Source: Acidobacteriota bacterium (lineage in GTDB: Bacteria; Acidobacteriota; Vicinamibacteria; Vicinamibacterales; UBA2999). From it: a stretch of 64,000 nucleotides of DNA. Below, one piece after another: positions 19,186-27,337 of this stretch. Positions within the stretch are counted from its first letter, which is position 1; each line of letters opens with the position of its first letter. Below the pieces are notes generated by a model that searched no databases, was not told where the DNA came from, and worked only from the letters and a program-made list of their open reading frames with translations. The stretch covers positions 62,001 through 126,000 of the forward strand of contig CANKJK010000003.1 in NCBI GenBank assembly GCA_947482665.1, given 5' to 3'. The translations under genes were made by a program, and so were the position numbers.

Positions 19186-20654
19186 GAACCGGGCATCTCC
19201 ACCAGAAGGGCCATGCGACGCTGGCGCGCCGTGCTGCGCTGGCGCTCTTCGCCATCGTCGGCAGTTTCGCGATGGTTTCCGCGCAGGCACCCGACCGCAC
19301 CAAGCCGCCGGTACCGGGTCCGCCGCCGGCGCTCAAGGTGCCAGCCATCCAGAAGCGGACCCTCAGCAACGGCCTCCCCGTCTGGATCATGGAAGCGCAC
19401 GAGGTGCCGCTCGTGCAGGTGAATCTCGTCGTGCTAGCAGGGAGCGCCGACGACCCGGCCGGCAAGTTCGGCCTCGCCAGCCTGACCTCGGCGATGCTCG
19501 ACGAGGGCGCGGGCGCGCGTTCCTCTCTCGAGATCGCCGACACGATCGACGGCCTTGGCGCCACGCTCAACGTCGCCGGCGCGGTGGATTCCTCCGGAGT
19601 GCGCCTCAACGTGCCGGTGGGCAGACTCTCGGCGGCCCTCCCCATCATGGCGGACGTGGCCCTGCGGCCCACCTTCCCTGCCGCGGATCTGGCGCGCGTC
19701 CAAGACGAGCGCATCACCTCACTGCTCCAGACGCGGGATGAGGCGGCATCGCTCGCCGCGCTCGCCTTCTCGCGCGTGGTCTTTGGATCGACACACCGCT
19801 ACGGCACCGGCACCATGGGCACCACGGCCTCCGTGAAGGCCCTGACGCGCGAAGACCTCGTGGCCTTCCACAAGGCCCACTACGTGCCGGCAAAGGCCGC
19901 GCTCCTCATCATCGGCGACGTGAAGCCGGACACGATCCTGCCCCTGCTCCAGCAGCACTTCGGCTCATGGAGTGGCAAAGGTGCGCCGAGGGCATCCCTC
20001 CCTGTGCCACCGCAGGTCGCCAAGCGCCGCATCGTGATCGTGGACAAGCCCGGTGTGCCGCAGTCGCAGATCCGCATCGGCTGGGTGGGCCCGCCACGTG
20101 CGACGCCTGACTATTTCCCACTCGAAGTGATGAACACGCTCCTCGGGGGCGCGTTCTCGTCGCGGCTGAACAACAACCTGCGCGAGGAGCACGGCTACAC
20201 CTACGGCGCCTACTCGATGTTCGATCTGCGCCGCGTGGCCGGGTACTTCTCCGCCCAGGCCGGAGTGCAGACGGACAAGACGGCCGAGGCGCTCAGGGAA
20301 TTCTTCAACGAGTTCGGCCGCATCACGACACTCAACGCCGAGGAACTGAGCCGCACGAAGAACAACATCGCCCTCGGCTATCCCGCCGAGTTCGAGACCA
20401 CGACGCAGCTCTCGCGCAAGCTCGAGGATGTGCTCGTCCACAAACTCCCGGACGACTACTTCGACCGCTATATCGGCCGCGTGCAGGGCGTGACCAGTGA
20501 GCAGGTGCAGAAGGCCGCACTGCGGCACCTGGATCCCTCGCGCTTCGTGGTCGTGATTGTCGGCGACCGGAAGAAGATCGAGGCGGGCGTGGCAGCGCTC
20601 AAGCTGACGCCGGCCGTGGAAGTGATGACGGTGGACGAGGTGCTCGGCCGGTAG
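19182..20654 (+). CDS. M16-family peptidase, non-catalytic partner
   Basis: The 490-residue secreted M16 homologue has no HxxEH: the matching segment reads FGLASLTSAMLDEG. The C-terminal half keeps the conserved Arg/Tyr-containing stretch LREEHGYTYGAYS that completes the active site of the partner in M16B heterodimers. A signal peptide is visible (ALFAIVGSFAMVSAQ), followed by a Pro-rich linker. Its overlap with the catalytic gene supports a 1:1 complex. Confidence 0.88.
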   Translation: MRTGHLHQKGHATLARRAALALFAIVGSFAMVSAQAPDRTKPPVPGPPPALKVPAIQKRTLSNGLPVWIMEAHEVPLVQVNLVVLAGSADDPAGKFGLASLTSAMLDEGAGARSSLEIADTIDGLGATLNVAGAVDSSGVRLNVPVGRLSAALPIMADVALRPTFPAADLARVQDERITSLLQTRDEAASLAALAFSRVVFGSTHRYGTGTMGTTASVKALTREDLVAFHKAHYVPAKAALLIIGDVKPDTILPLLQQHFGSWSGKGAPRASLPVPPQVAKRRIVIVDKPGVPQSQIRIGWVGPPRATPDYFPLEVMNTLLGGAFSSRLNNNLREEHGYTYGAYSMFDLRRVAGYFSAQAGVQTDKTAEALREFFNEFGRITTLNAEELSRTKNNIALGYPAEFETTTQLSRKLEDVLVHKLPDDYFDRYIGRVQGVTSEQVQKAALRHLDPSRFVVVIVGDRKKIEAGVAALKLTPAVEVMTVDEVLGR

Positions 20655-20710
20655 GACTCCGACCAGACCGAACGCGAAGCTCTCGTCGCATTACGCGATT
20701 CGCGTCCAGC

Positions 20711-20716
20711 TAGAAT
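20711..20716 (+). promoter_or_regulatory. -10-like element of the TetR gene
   Basis: TAGAAT ends 7 nt before the GTG at 20724. No ribosome-binding site lies in between, which fits a leaderless transcript. Confidence 0.4.
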
Positions 20717-20723
20717 GTGAGTC

Positions 20724-21425
20724 GTGCCGAAACGATCGCCACTTTCTCCAAGAAAAGCGCCGCTCCAGCAGCGCGCCCATCAGATGAATGATGACATTCT
20801 GAATGGCGCAATTCGCGTTTTGACGGCCTATGGGCCCATCAAATTCACGACGACCCGGGTGGCACAGGCGGCGGGCATCAGCGTCGGGTCCCTCTATCAG
20901 TACTACTCGAACAAGGAATCGCTGCTCTTTGCCCTCCACCAGCGGGAGATGCGGCAGGAGTGGGTGGCCATCGAGAAGATGCTCACGGACAGCCGCCTGA
21001 CCCCCTATGCCCGGGTGGCCGCGATGACCGAGATGTTCTTTCAGGGCGAATCCGAGGAGTCACCCTCGCTGCGTGGCCTCGTCGAGGACGCCCAGGCCCA
21101 CTTCCGCGACTCCCGGGAATACCGCCAGCTGCGCCGCGAGGCGGACTCGCGCATCGGCTCGATGCTGGCCGCGGCCATCCCCGGCACCCGCACCGAGAGC
21201 GAGTTGGAGTTTCTCGCCGACGTCTTTTCTACCGTGATCGAAAACGTCGGCAAGGCTGTGGCGCTCCGGTCGCTCACGCGGGAAGAGGTCAGCCGCTGGT
21301 CGCGGGCGGTCACGGACATGCTCTGTGGCTACGCCGGCATTGCCGTGACCACGGCGACCTCGACTGGGCCGGCAGACCCGGCGACCGCCCTGCCAGCACG
21401 TGCTGTGCGCGCCGTGCGCGGCTGA
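20724..21425 (+). CDS. TetR/AcrR-family transcriptional regulator
   Basis: The 233-residue protein has a basic N-terminus and a TetR helix-turn-helix (TTTRVAQAAGISVGSLYQYYSNKESLL, about residues 35-62). A helical ligand-binding domain follows, with a C-terminal region of the AcrR_C type (SEESPSLRGLVEDAQAHF). GTG start at 20724. It does not adjoin an obvious target gene; the M16 pair is upstream on the same strand and a DUF1552 gene is convergent. The inducer is unknown. Confidence 0.85.
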   Translation: MPKRSPLSPRKAPLQQRAHQMNDDILNGAIRVLTAYGPIKFTTTRVAQAAGISVGSLYQYYSNKESLLFALHQREMRQEWVAIEKMLTDSRLTPYARVAAMTEMFFQGESEESPSLRGLVEDAQAHFRDSREYRQLRREADSRIGSMLAAAIPGTRTESELEFLADVFSTVIENVGKAVALRSLTREEVSRWSRAVTDMLCGYAGIAVTTATSTGPADPATALPARAVRAVRG

Positions 21426-21431
21426 CCTTCG

Positions 21432-22766
21432 CTAGACACCCGCCAGCATCGGCAACTCGCCGTTGCTGTCGCCGAAGCGCTCCATGGGCAGCCCGAACCG
21501 ATCGAGCAGCGTGAGCTGCAGGTTGGCGAGCGGCGTCCGGTCCGGCGCCTGGAGGGAGCGGTTGCCAGCGATGCCGAAACGCTTACCCGCCACAAGCAAC
21601 GTCGGCACGTTGGTGGGCACGTGCAGGTTGCTGTCGCTCATGCCCGAGCCGTAGAGCAGCATGGTGCTATCCAGCATCGATCCATCGCCGTCGGGCGTGG
21701 CCTCGAGCTTCTCCACCAGGTAGCTGAACTGCTTCACGTGGAAGAGATTCACGCGCGCCAGGCGCGCGAGCTTCTCGGCGTTGTTCTGGTGGTGCGAGAG
21801 CGGATGATGTGAATCCGGCACGCCGATCTCCGGGTATGAGCGGACGCTCGACTCCCGTACCAGCACGAAGGTGAAGACGCGCGTCAGGTCTGTCTGCAGT
21901 GCGAGCAGCTGCAGGTCGAGCATCAGCCTGACGTAGTCCTCGTAGACCGCCGGGATGCCCGCCGGCTGCTCCATGACCGGCAGTTCCCGATCGGCCTGCT
22001 GCTCCGCCTTCTGGATGCGCCGCTCGGCGTCGCGCACGGCATCCAGGTATTCGCCGAGCTTACGGCGATCGCTCGGACCGAGCCCACGCGTGAAGCCGCC
22101 CACCTGAGCCACGAGAGAGTCGAGCACACTCGCATTCGCCCGGCGGATCCGCGCCTGCGCCGCCTTGTCCGTGGAATCACTCGCGCCGAAGAGGCGCTCA
22201 AACACGTTCCTCGGGTTGTTCTCCATCGGGAGGGGCGTCGTCGGCGTCCGCCACGCGATGGTGTTGTTGTAGGCGCAGCTGAACCCGTAGGCACAGCTGC
22301 CCGCCAGGTCCGTCGGCTCGACTGTCAGCTCAAGCGACCCGAGTTGTGTCTCGCGCGCGGTCTCTGTTGCGATGATTTGGTCGAGCGAGGTGCCCAGGCG
22401 GATGTCGGGCCCATCGGTCTTCTTCGCACGACAGCCGGAGAGCCACGCCGACTGCGCCCGCGGGTGCTGGCCCTGGTCGTTGGAGATGGCCTCCTTGCTG
22501 TCGAGGCCGCCGACCACGACGACACGGTCGCGCTGACGCTCGAGCGGCTGGAGGATCGCGTTGATCGCGAGGGGACCCTCGGCCTGCGACCACATGTTCA
22601 TGTTCATGCCCATGCCGACGTACATCGCGCCAAAGCGCTTCACGGGGGCCGCGGTCCGCGTGGCGGCGAAAGCCGGGACCATGCCGTCGAGCATGGGGAG
22701 CGCGAGTGCGGCGCCGGCGCCACGCAGGAGCGTGCGGCGCGAGAGATGCTGTTTCGTGACGATCAT
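21432..22766 (-). CDS. Tat-exported DUF1552 protein
   Basis: The 444-residue protein has a Tat-type signal (SRRTLLRGAGAALALPML) and the DUF1552 pattern: KRFGAMYVGMGMN, HPRAQSAWLSGC, YNNTIAW, and SDSNLHVPTNVPTLLVAGKR near the end. The family is abundant in Acidobacteriota and Planctomycetota and usually sits beside large heme-containing DUF1587/1592 proteins; that partner is absent here. No enzymatic function is established. The start at 22766 has an AGGAG ribosome-binding site in the right place; the longer reading frame runs into the oxyR region. Confidence 0.85.
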   Translation of the reverse strand: MIVTKQHLSRRTLLRGAGAALALPMLDGMVPAFAATRTAAPVKRFGAMYVGMGMNMNMWSQAEGPLAINAILQPLERQRDRVVVVGGLDSKEAISNDQGQHPRAQSAWLSGCRAKKTDGPDIRLGTSLDQIIATETARETQLGSLELTVEPTDLAGSCAYGFSCAYNNTIAWRTPTTPLPMENNPRNVFERLFGASDSTDKAAQARIRRANASVLDSLVAQVGGFTRGLGPSDRRKLGEYLDAVRDAERRIQKAEQQADRELPVMEQPAGIPAVYEDYVRLMLDLQLLALQTDLTRVFTFVLVRESSVRSYPEIGVPDSHHPLSHHQNNAEKLARLARVNLFHVKQFSYLVEKLEATPDGDGSMLDSTMLLYGSGMSDSNLHVPTNVPTLLVAGKRFGIAGNRSLQAPDRTPLANLQLTLLDRFGLPMERFGDSNGELPMLAGV

Positions 22767-22870
22767 GGCGGGTCTCCTCTTGATAGGCCTCGAGGCCGCC
22801 GGCGCTCGGGACAGTTGGAGTGTCACGCTGCTGGCCCCATAGCCGCCAATACATCGTGTGTCTCGCAGTG

Positions 22871-22885
22871 ATAGCCTGTCGCTAT
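22871..22885. promoter_or_regulatory. OxyR-type ATAG-N7-CTAT site overlapping the oxyR start codon
   Basis: ATAG (22871-22874) and CTAT (22882-22885) are separated by exactly 7 nt, the core spacing of one OxyR dimer site. It spans the oxyR start codon (ATG 22884-22886). A further ATAG begins at 22839, 32 nt upstream. The same DNA contains a -10-like TAGCCT ending 6 nt before the ATG, so autoregulation by steric block is plausible. Confidence 0.45.
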
Positions 22886-23921
22886 GGCTCAGAGCTTCGC
22901 GCCCCACGCGGTCTCACTCCGACAGTTGCAGTATCTGGTCGCCGTGGCGGACCTGGGTGGCTTCGGCCGCGCCGCCGCGGCCTGCCACGTGGCGCAGCCA
23001 TCACTCTCGGCGCAGGTCGCGCAGGCCGAAAGCCTCCTGGGCGTGCAGGTCTTTGAACGCAGCCAGCGCGGCGTGCGGGTTTCCACAGCGGGCGCCACAA
23101 TCCTCGAGCAGGCGCGGACCATCCTGAACGCCGCCCGGCATCTGGAAGACATCGCATCACAGCTCACCGACCCGTTCACAGGCACGGTGCGGCTCGGCGT
23201 GATTCCCACGGTCGGGCCGTATCTGCTGCCGGAGATCGTACCGGCGCTCCGCGTGGCGTATCCGCGATTGACGATGCAGTGGACGGAAGAGCGGACGCCG
23301 TCGCTCGTGCGTCTCCTCCACGACGGCCAGCTCGATGCCGCTATCCTCGCGCTGGACGAGAGCCTTGAGGGTCTGGCCCACGCGCGACTGGCCTTCGATC
23401 CGTTCGTCATCGCGGCCGCCAAGGGCAATCCGGTGATGGCGGGCCACAAGCCCGCGAAGCCGCGCGACCTGGACGGCGCCGAGGTGCTGCTCCTCGAGGA
23501 CGGCCACTGCCTGCGTGACCAGACGCTCAGCCTGTGCGATGCGGCCGGCGCGCGCGAGGGCGACTTCCGCGCCACGAGCCTCGGCACGCTGGTGCAGATG
23601 GTGAGCGCGGGGCCAGCCGTCACGGTGCTTCCGGCCATGGCGGTGCCCGTCGAGAATCGTCGCGGGCAGCTGGCCGTGCGGGAGTTCGCACCGAAGAGCC
23701 CGGGTCGCACGCTCGTGCTCGCGTGGCGCAAGGGCTCGGCGCTCAAAACGGCGCTTGAGGCTGTGGCCGCTACGATCCGGAATGGGCTGGCGGAATCGGC
23801 TCGAAGATCCCCGTCGAGCGATTCTTCCGCACCTGGTCCCACGGAAACGCCCGGCCGTTCATCGCCACGTACACGCCGGGCTCCAGCACCTGCGCGAACG
23901 ACAGCGCGCTCCCGAGGTTGA
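22884..23921 (+). CDS. oxyR: Hydrogen-peroxide sensor OxyR (LysR family)
   Basis: This LysR regulator has an N-terminal winged helix-turn-helix (FGRAAAACHVAQPSLSAQVAQAESLLG) and a regulatory domain carrying the peroxide-reactive pair Cys209 and Cys218 in EDGHCLRDQTLSLC. The context and 9-residue spacing match E. coli Cys199/Cys208. It forms a disulfide on H2O2 exposure and changes transcription of defence genes. The 345-residue length exceeds the usual ~305: after RNGLAES the frame continues ~40 Ser/Pro/Arg-rich residues across the convergent asparaginase gene (152-nt overlap), so the tail may be non-functional read-through. It diverges from the DUF1552 gene. Confidence 0.9.
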   Translation: MAQSFAPHAVSLRQLQYLVAVADLGGFGRAAAACHVAQPSLSAQVAQAESLLGVQVFERSQRGVRVSTAGATILEQARTILNAARHLEDIASQLTDPFTGTVRLGVIPTVGPYLLPEIVPALRVAYPRLTMQWTEERTPSLVRLLHDGQLDAAILALDESLEGLAHARLAFDPFVIAAAKGNPVMAGHKPAKPRDLDGAEVLLLEDGHCLRDQTLSLCDAAGAREGDFRATSLGTLVQMVSAGPAVTVLPAMAVPVENRRGQLAVREFAPKSPGRTLVLAWRKGSALKTALEAVAATIRNGLAESARRSPSSDSSAPGPTETPGRSSPRTRRAPAPARTTARSRG

Positions 23922-24273
23922 AGAGCCCGTCCGAGCTGCCAAAGGCATAGGGCACCATCGCACCGGTCAGCACAATGGTCTTGCCGGCAACGCCCGCGGC
24001 CAGGGCTGCGGCCGTCTCCACCATCGTGTCGGTGCCGTGGGTCACGACGATGCGTTGCTCGGACGCCTGCCCGCAGGCCGTGACAATCAGCGCGCGGTCG
24101 ACCTCCGTCATCTCGAGGCTGTCGACCATCATGAGCGTGCGGACCGAGACCTCCACCTGTGAGCGGCCCAGGCGCAGCATCTCATGCAGGTGGCTCTCCG
24201 CGAAGGCGAGCCGGCCCGCGATTTCATCGTAGGTCTTGTCGAATGTGCCGCCAGTGACGAAGATGGCAACCAT
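23770..24273 (-). CDS. Short asparaginase-like protein (N-terminal domain only)
   Basis: The 167-residue protein contains the two catalytic threonine motifs of type I/II asparaginases: TGGTF at residues 7-11 and VVTHGTDTM with its Thr-Asp pair. It ends after MNGRAFPWDQVRKN, without the second domain of the ~330-residue enzymes. Short one-domain homologues exist as a recognised group of uncertain activity. The start at 24273 has AAGGAAGGGG upstream. Its ATG overlaps the ATG of the divergent GNAT gene (CATG), and its 3' end overlaps oxyR. Confidence 0.8.
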   Translation of the reverse strand: MVAIFVTGGTFDKTYDEIAGRLAFAESHLHEMLRLGRSQVEVSVRTLMMVDSLEMTEVDRALIVTACGQASEQRIVVTHGTDTMVETAAALAAGVAGKTIVLTGAMVPYAFGSSDGLFNLGSALSFAQVLEPGVYVAMNGRAFPWDQVRKNRSTGIFEPIPPAHSGS

Positions 24274-24775
24274 GCCCGTAACCCCTTCCTTCCACATCGA
24301 GTCTGCCACGGCCAGGGACGTCCCCGTGATTCTGCAGATGATCCGCGACCTGGCCGAATACGAGCGGCTCTCCGACGCCGTGACGACGAATGAGGCGGAA
24401 CTGCGCGAGGTGCTCTTCGGCCCCTCACCCGCCGCGGAGGTCGTGCTGGGCTACGACGGCACCGCGCCCGTGGGCATCGCCATCTTCTTCCACAACTTCT
24501 CGACGTTTCTCGGGAAGCGCGGCCTCTACCTGGAGGATCTGTTCGTGAAACCGGAACACCGCGGCAAAGGCTACGGCCGGGAACTGCTCACCCACCTGGC
24601 CAGGCTGGCCGTGGCGCGGGGCTGCGGCCGGATGGAGTGGTCGGTGCTGGACTGGAACGCGCCGTCTATCGCCTTCTACCAGAAGCTCGGCGCGGTGCCG
24701 ATGGACGAGTGGACGGTGTTCAGGCTGACGGGCGAGGCACTCGCAGCGCTCGGTGCACGCGGGTCGCGCACATGA
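24272..24775 (+). CDS. GNAT N-acetyltransferase, SSAT/thialysine type
   Basis: This 167-residue acetyl-CoA-dependent acetyltransferase resembles diamine/thialysine acetyltransferases: ILQMIRDLAEYERLSD at the N-terminus, FFHNFSTFLGKRGLYLEDLFV, the acetyl-CoA loop RGKGYGREL, and WNAPSIAFYQKLGA. The probable substrate is a polyamine or lysine analogue. Start at 24272 was chosen because the conserved domain begins at once; ATG 24263 and TTG 24236 are in frame upstream but lie inside the divergent gene. The stop overlaps the next start (ATGA). Confidence 0.83.
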   Translation: MPVTPSFHIESATARDVPVILQMIRDLAEYERLSDAVTTNEAELREVLFGPSPAAEVVLGYDGTAPVGIAIFFHNFSTFLGKRGLYLEDLFVKPEHRGKGYGRELLTHLARLAVARGCGRMEWSVLDWNAPSIAFYQKLGAVPMDEWTVFRLTGEALAALGARGSRT

Positions 24776-25746
24776 GTCAGCGACGTGTCGTGGTGACGGG
24801 CGCCGGTGGATTCATCGGCGGACATCTCGTACGCCGCCTCAAGGCCGAGGGGCATTGGGTGCGCGGCGTCGATCTGAAGCCGCACGAGTTTGCGCAGTCA
24901 GCCGCGGATGAATTCCTGATCGCCGACCTTCGCGATCGGCGTGCCGCCGAGGCGGCGGTCGCCGGCATGGACGACGTCTACCAGCTCGCCGCCGACATGG
25001 GCGGCGCCGGGTACTTGTTCACCGGCGAGAACGACGCGGCGGTGATGCACAACTCGGCGGCCATCAATCTCCATGTGCTCGACGCGGGGCGGCTGGCGGG
25101 TGTGACCCGCGTCTTCTACTCCTCGTCCGCCTGCGTCTATCCCGAGCGCAATCAGCAGGACGCGCAGCACCCGAACTGTGCGGAGGACTCCGTCTATCCC
25201 GCGGCACCGGATAGTGAATACGGCTGGGAAAAGCTCTTCAGCGAGCGCCTGTATCTCACTTACATGCGCAACTACGGGGTGGAGGTGCGCATCGCCCGCT
25301 TCCACAACATCTTCGGGCCCGAAGGAACCTGGACCGGCGGACGTGAGAAGGCTCCGGCCGCCATCTGTCGCAAGGTCGCCGAGGCACCAGAGGGCGGAGC
25401 CATTGAAGTCTGGGGTGACGGCGAACAGACGCGGTCATTCCTCTATGTCGACGAATGCATCGAGGGCGTGCGTCGCCTGATGGAGTCGGACTTCGCCGGG
25501 CCAGTCAACATCGGGTCCGACGACATGATCTCGCTCAACGACCTGGCGAGACTCGTGATGGACATCGCGCACAAGCCGCTGAGCCTGACCCATACGGCGG
25601 GCCCGCTCGGTGTCAGGGGCAGAACCTCCGACAACCGCCTGATCGAGGCGCGGCTCGGGTGGCGCCCGTCGCAGCCGCTGCGCGCAGGCCTGGCGCGCAC
25701 GTATGCGTGGATCGCCGATCAGGTGGCCCGTCAGTCGGAGCGCTGA
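24772..25746 (+). CDS. NAD-dependent epimerase, GDP-mannose 3,5-epimerase-like
   Basis: The 324-residue extended short-chain dehydrogenase has the NAD loop GAGGFIGGHL, the AADMGGAGY segment typical of GDP-mannose 3,5-epimerases, SSSACVYPE, and the catalytic Tyr/Lys in YGWEK. The C-terminal half has FHNIFGPEGTWTGGREKAPAA and RSFLYVDEC for nucleotide-sugar binding. It would interconvert GDP-sugars for polysaccharide or a related sugar pathway. Exact substrate assignment is uncertain because related epimerases share these motifs. It is co-translated with the GNAT gene. Confidence 0.82.
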   Translation: MSQRRVVVTGAGGFIGGHLVRRLKAEGHWVRGVDLKPHEFAQSAADEFLIADLRDRRAAEAAVAGMDDVYQLAADMGGAGYLFTGENDAAVMHNSAAINLHVLDAGRLAGVTRVFYSSSACVYPERNQQDAQHPNCAEDSVYPAAPDSEYGWEKLFSERLYLTYMRNYGVEVRIARFHNIFGPEGTWTGGREKAPAAICRKVAEAPEGGAIEVWGDGEQTRSFLYVDECIEGVRRLMESDFAGPVNIGSDDMISLNDLARLVMDIAHKPLSLTHTAGPLGVRGRTSDNRLIEARLGWRPSQPLRAGLARTYAWIADQVARQSER

Positions 25747-25860
25747 GATACCACCGGGCCGGAGAGCACGCACCCTGGCCCCGGTCGTCACACCGCCGGA
25801 CACCGGTTCAGCGGCGGCGCGTGTGATGTGCGGCCGCGACCGGCACGCAGGGCCGGGGGC

Positions 25861-27288
25861 CTACGCCGCGGACTTGCGGGGCTGCCGTGCGAAGTAGATG
25901 AGCGTCCCGATCGCGCCGACGATGAGCGCAAGCACCAGCGCCTCGGACGACTTGGGACGCATCACCAGCAGATAGACGAATCCGACAAACGCGAGCAGCG
26001 CCGGGAGCGGATAGAGCCACATCCGGAATGGTCGCGGAAACTCCGGCTGCTGCGTCCGCAGCACCATGATGCCGACGGTCTGCCCGAGAAACTGCACCAG
26101 CACGCGGATGACGACCAGCGCCGTCACCACATCCGAGAGCTTGAAGAGGCAGAAGAGCGTGGCGAGGCCCCCGAGCACCAGCAACGACACATGTGGGAAG
26201 TGGTGCTTGGGGTGCACCTTGGCGAACGGCGCGAAGTACTCGCCGTCGACCGCCGCGGCGTATGGCACGCGCGAGTAACCAAGCAGCAGCGAAAACACCG
26301 ACGCAAACGCCGTCCAGATCATCAGCACGGCGACGATGACGCCCGCGCGCGGCCCCCACACGTGCTCCATGAAGTCGGCGGCGATGAACTTGGACTTCGC
26401 CACGTCCTGCCACGGCATCGCGCCGAGGATGGCGACGTTCATCGTGAGATAGATAGCCGAGACACCCGCGATGGAATAGAGAATCGCGCGCGGGATCGTG
26501 CGCGCCGGGTCGCGCACTTCTGCTCCGAGATAGCAGATGTTGTAGTAGCCCCAGTAGTCATAGACGGCGATGAGGAGCGCCGCCCCGAGACCGGTGAAGA
26601 AGTCGAGCGTGGGCGTGAACGCGCCGGGAGGAAAGGTGAAGGCCTGCTTGGCGTCGAAGTGCGTGAGCGCCGACAGAATGATCCAGAGCGCGGTGCCGAT
26701 GACGCCCACCCAGAGAAACTGCGCCATCCGGCCGATGAGCGTGATGCGCCGGTAGAGGAGCGCGACGGCCAGCAGAGCTGCGCCCATCGCCACGAAGGTG
26801 GCGCGCGTGATCGTGAGCTCGATCGTGGTCGCGCCAACCCCGGGCATGGCCAGCGCCAGCTTGTGCGAGGTGAGCACGGTCGACAGCGACGGCCAGAGAT
26901 AGGCGGCGTACTGTGCCAGGCCGATGCACCCCGACGCCATCGAGAGGGGCGCGCTGAAGGTGAGCTGCCAGACGAAGAGGAACGAGAGCCACCGGCCGAC
27001 CTTCGGGCCGTACATCGCGCGCAGGTAGCGGACGGGCCCGCCCGCCTCCGGCATCGCGGCGCCCAGCTCGGACCACACGAGACCGTCGCAGACGACGAGC
27101 ACCGCGCCGACAATCCAGCCCAGCATGGCCTGCGGGCCGTGCATGGCGGTGATGATGAGCGGGATCGTGATGAACGGCCCGACGCCGATCATGTCGATCA
27201 TGTTGAGGGCCGTGGCCTGCCCCACCCCGATGCCGCGCTCGAGCTGAGGCCCGCCGCGGCTGGCCGGAGAAGAGGCGACTGGGTCCAT
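25861..27288 (-). CDS. APC-superfamily amino-acid permease
   Basis: The 475-residue integral membrane protein has about 12 transmembrane segments. TM1 contains the substrate-binding loop MIGVGPFITIP (unwound-helix Gly motif of the APC fold), and ELGAAMPEAGGPVRYLRAMYG is the conserved TM2-TM3 region. It probably imports an amino acid or polyamine with protons. ATG 27288 is used; a GTG at 27291 is directly before it and sits 6 nt after a TATACT -10, so leaderless translation could begin at either. Confidence 0.87.
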   Translation of the reverse strand: MDPVASSPASRGGPQLERGIGVGQATALNMIDMIGVGPFITIPLIITAMHGPQAMLGWIVGAVLVVCDGLVWSELGAAMPEAGGPVRYLRAMYGPKVGRWLSFLFVWQLTFSAPLSMASGCIGLAQYAAYLWPSLSTVLTSHKLALAMPGVGATTIELTITRATFVAMGAALLAVALLYRRITLIGRMAQFLWVGVIGTALWIILSALTHFDAKQAFTFPPGAFTPTLDFFTGLGAALLIAVYDYWGYYNICYLGAEVRDPARTIPRAILYSIAGVSAIYLTMNVAILGAMPWQDVAKSKFIAADFMEHVWGPRAGVIVAVLMIWTAFASVFSLLLGYSRVPYAAAVDGEYFAPFAKVHPKHHFPHVSLLVLGGLATLFCLFKLSDVVTALVVIRVLVQFLGQTVGIMVLRTQQPEFPRPFRMWLYPLPALLAFVGFVYLLVMRPKSSEALVLALIVGAIGTLIYFARQPRKSAA

Positions 27289-27297
27289 CACGCGGGC

Positions 27298-27303
27298 AGT
27301 ATA
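27298..27303 (-). promoter_or_regulatory. -10 element of the permease gene
   Basis: TATACT on the minus strand ends 6 nt before GTG 27291 and 9 nt before ATG 27288. No Shine-Dalgarno is present. Confidence 0.42.
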
Positions 27304-27337
27304 TGGCCGTTGGTCGGCGCGAGCCGGCGGGCGGCTG

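Noticed and set aside
25747-25860. Possible terminator between the epimerase and the permease (ACCGGGCC with GGCCCCGGT)
   Set aside because: The stem needs a bulge and there is no T-run on either strand; support is too weak.
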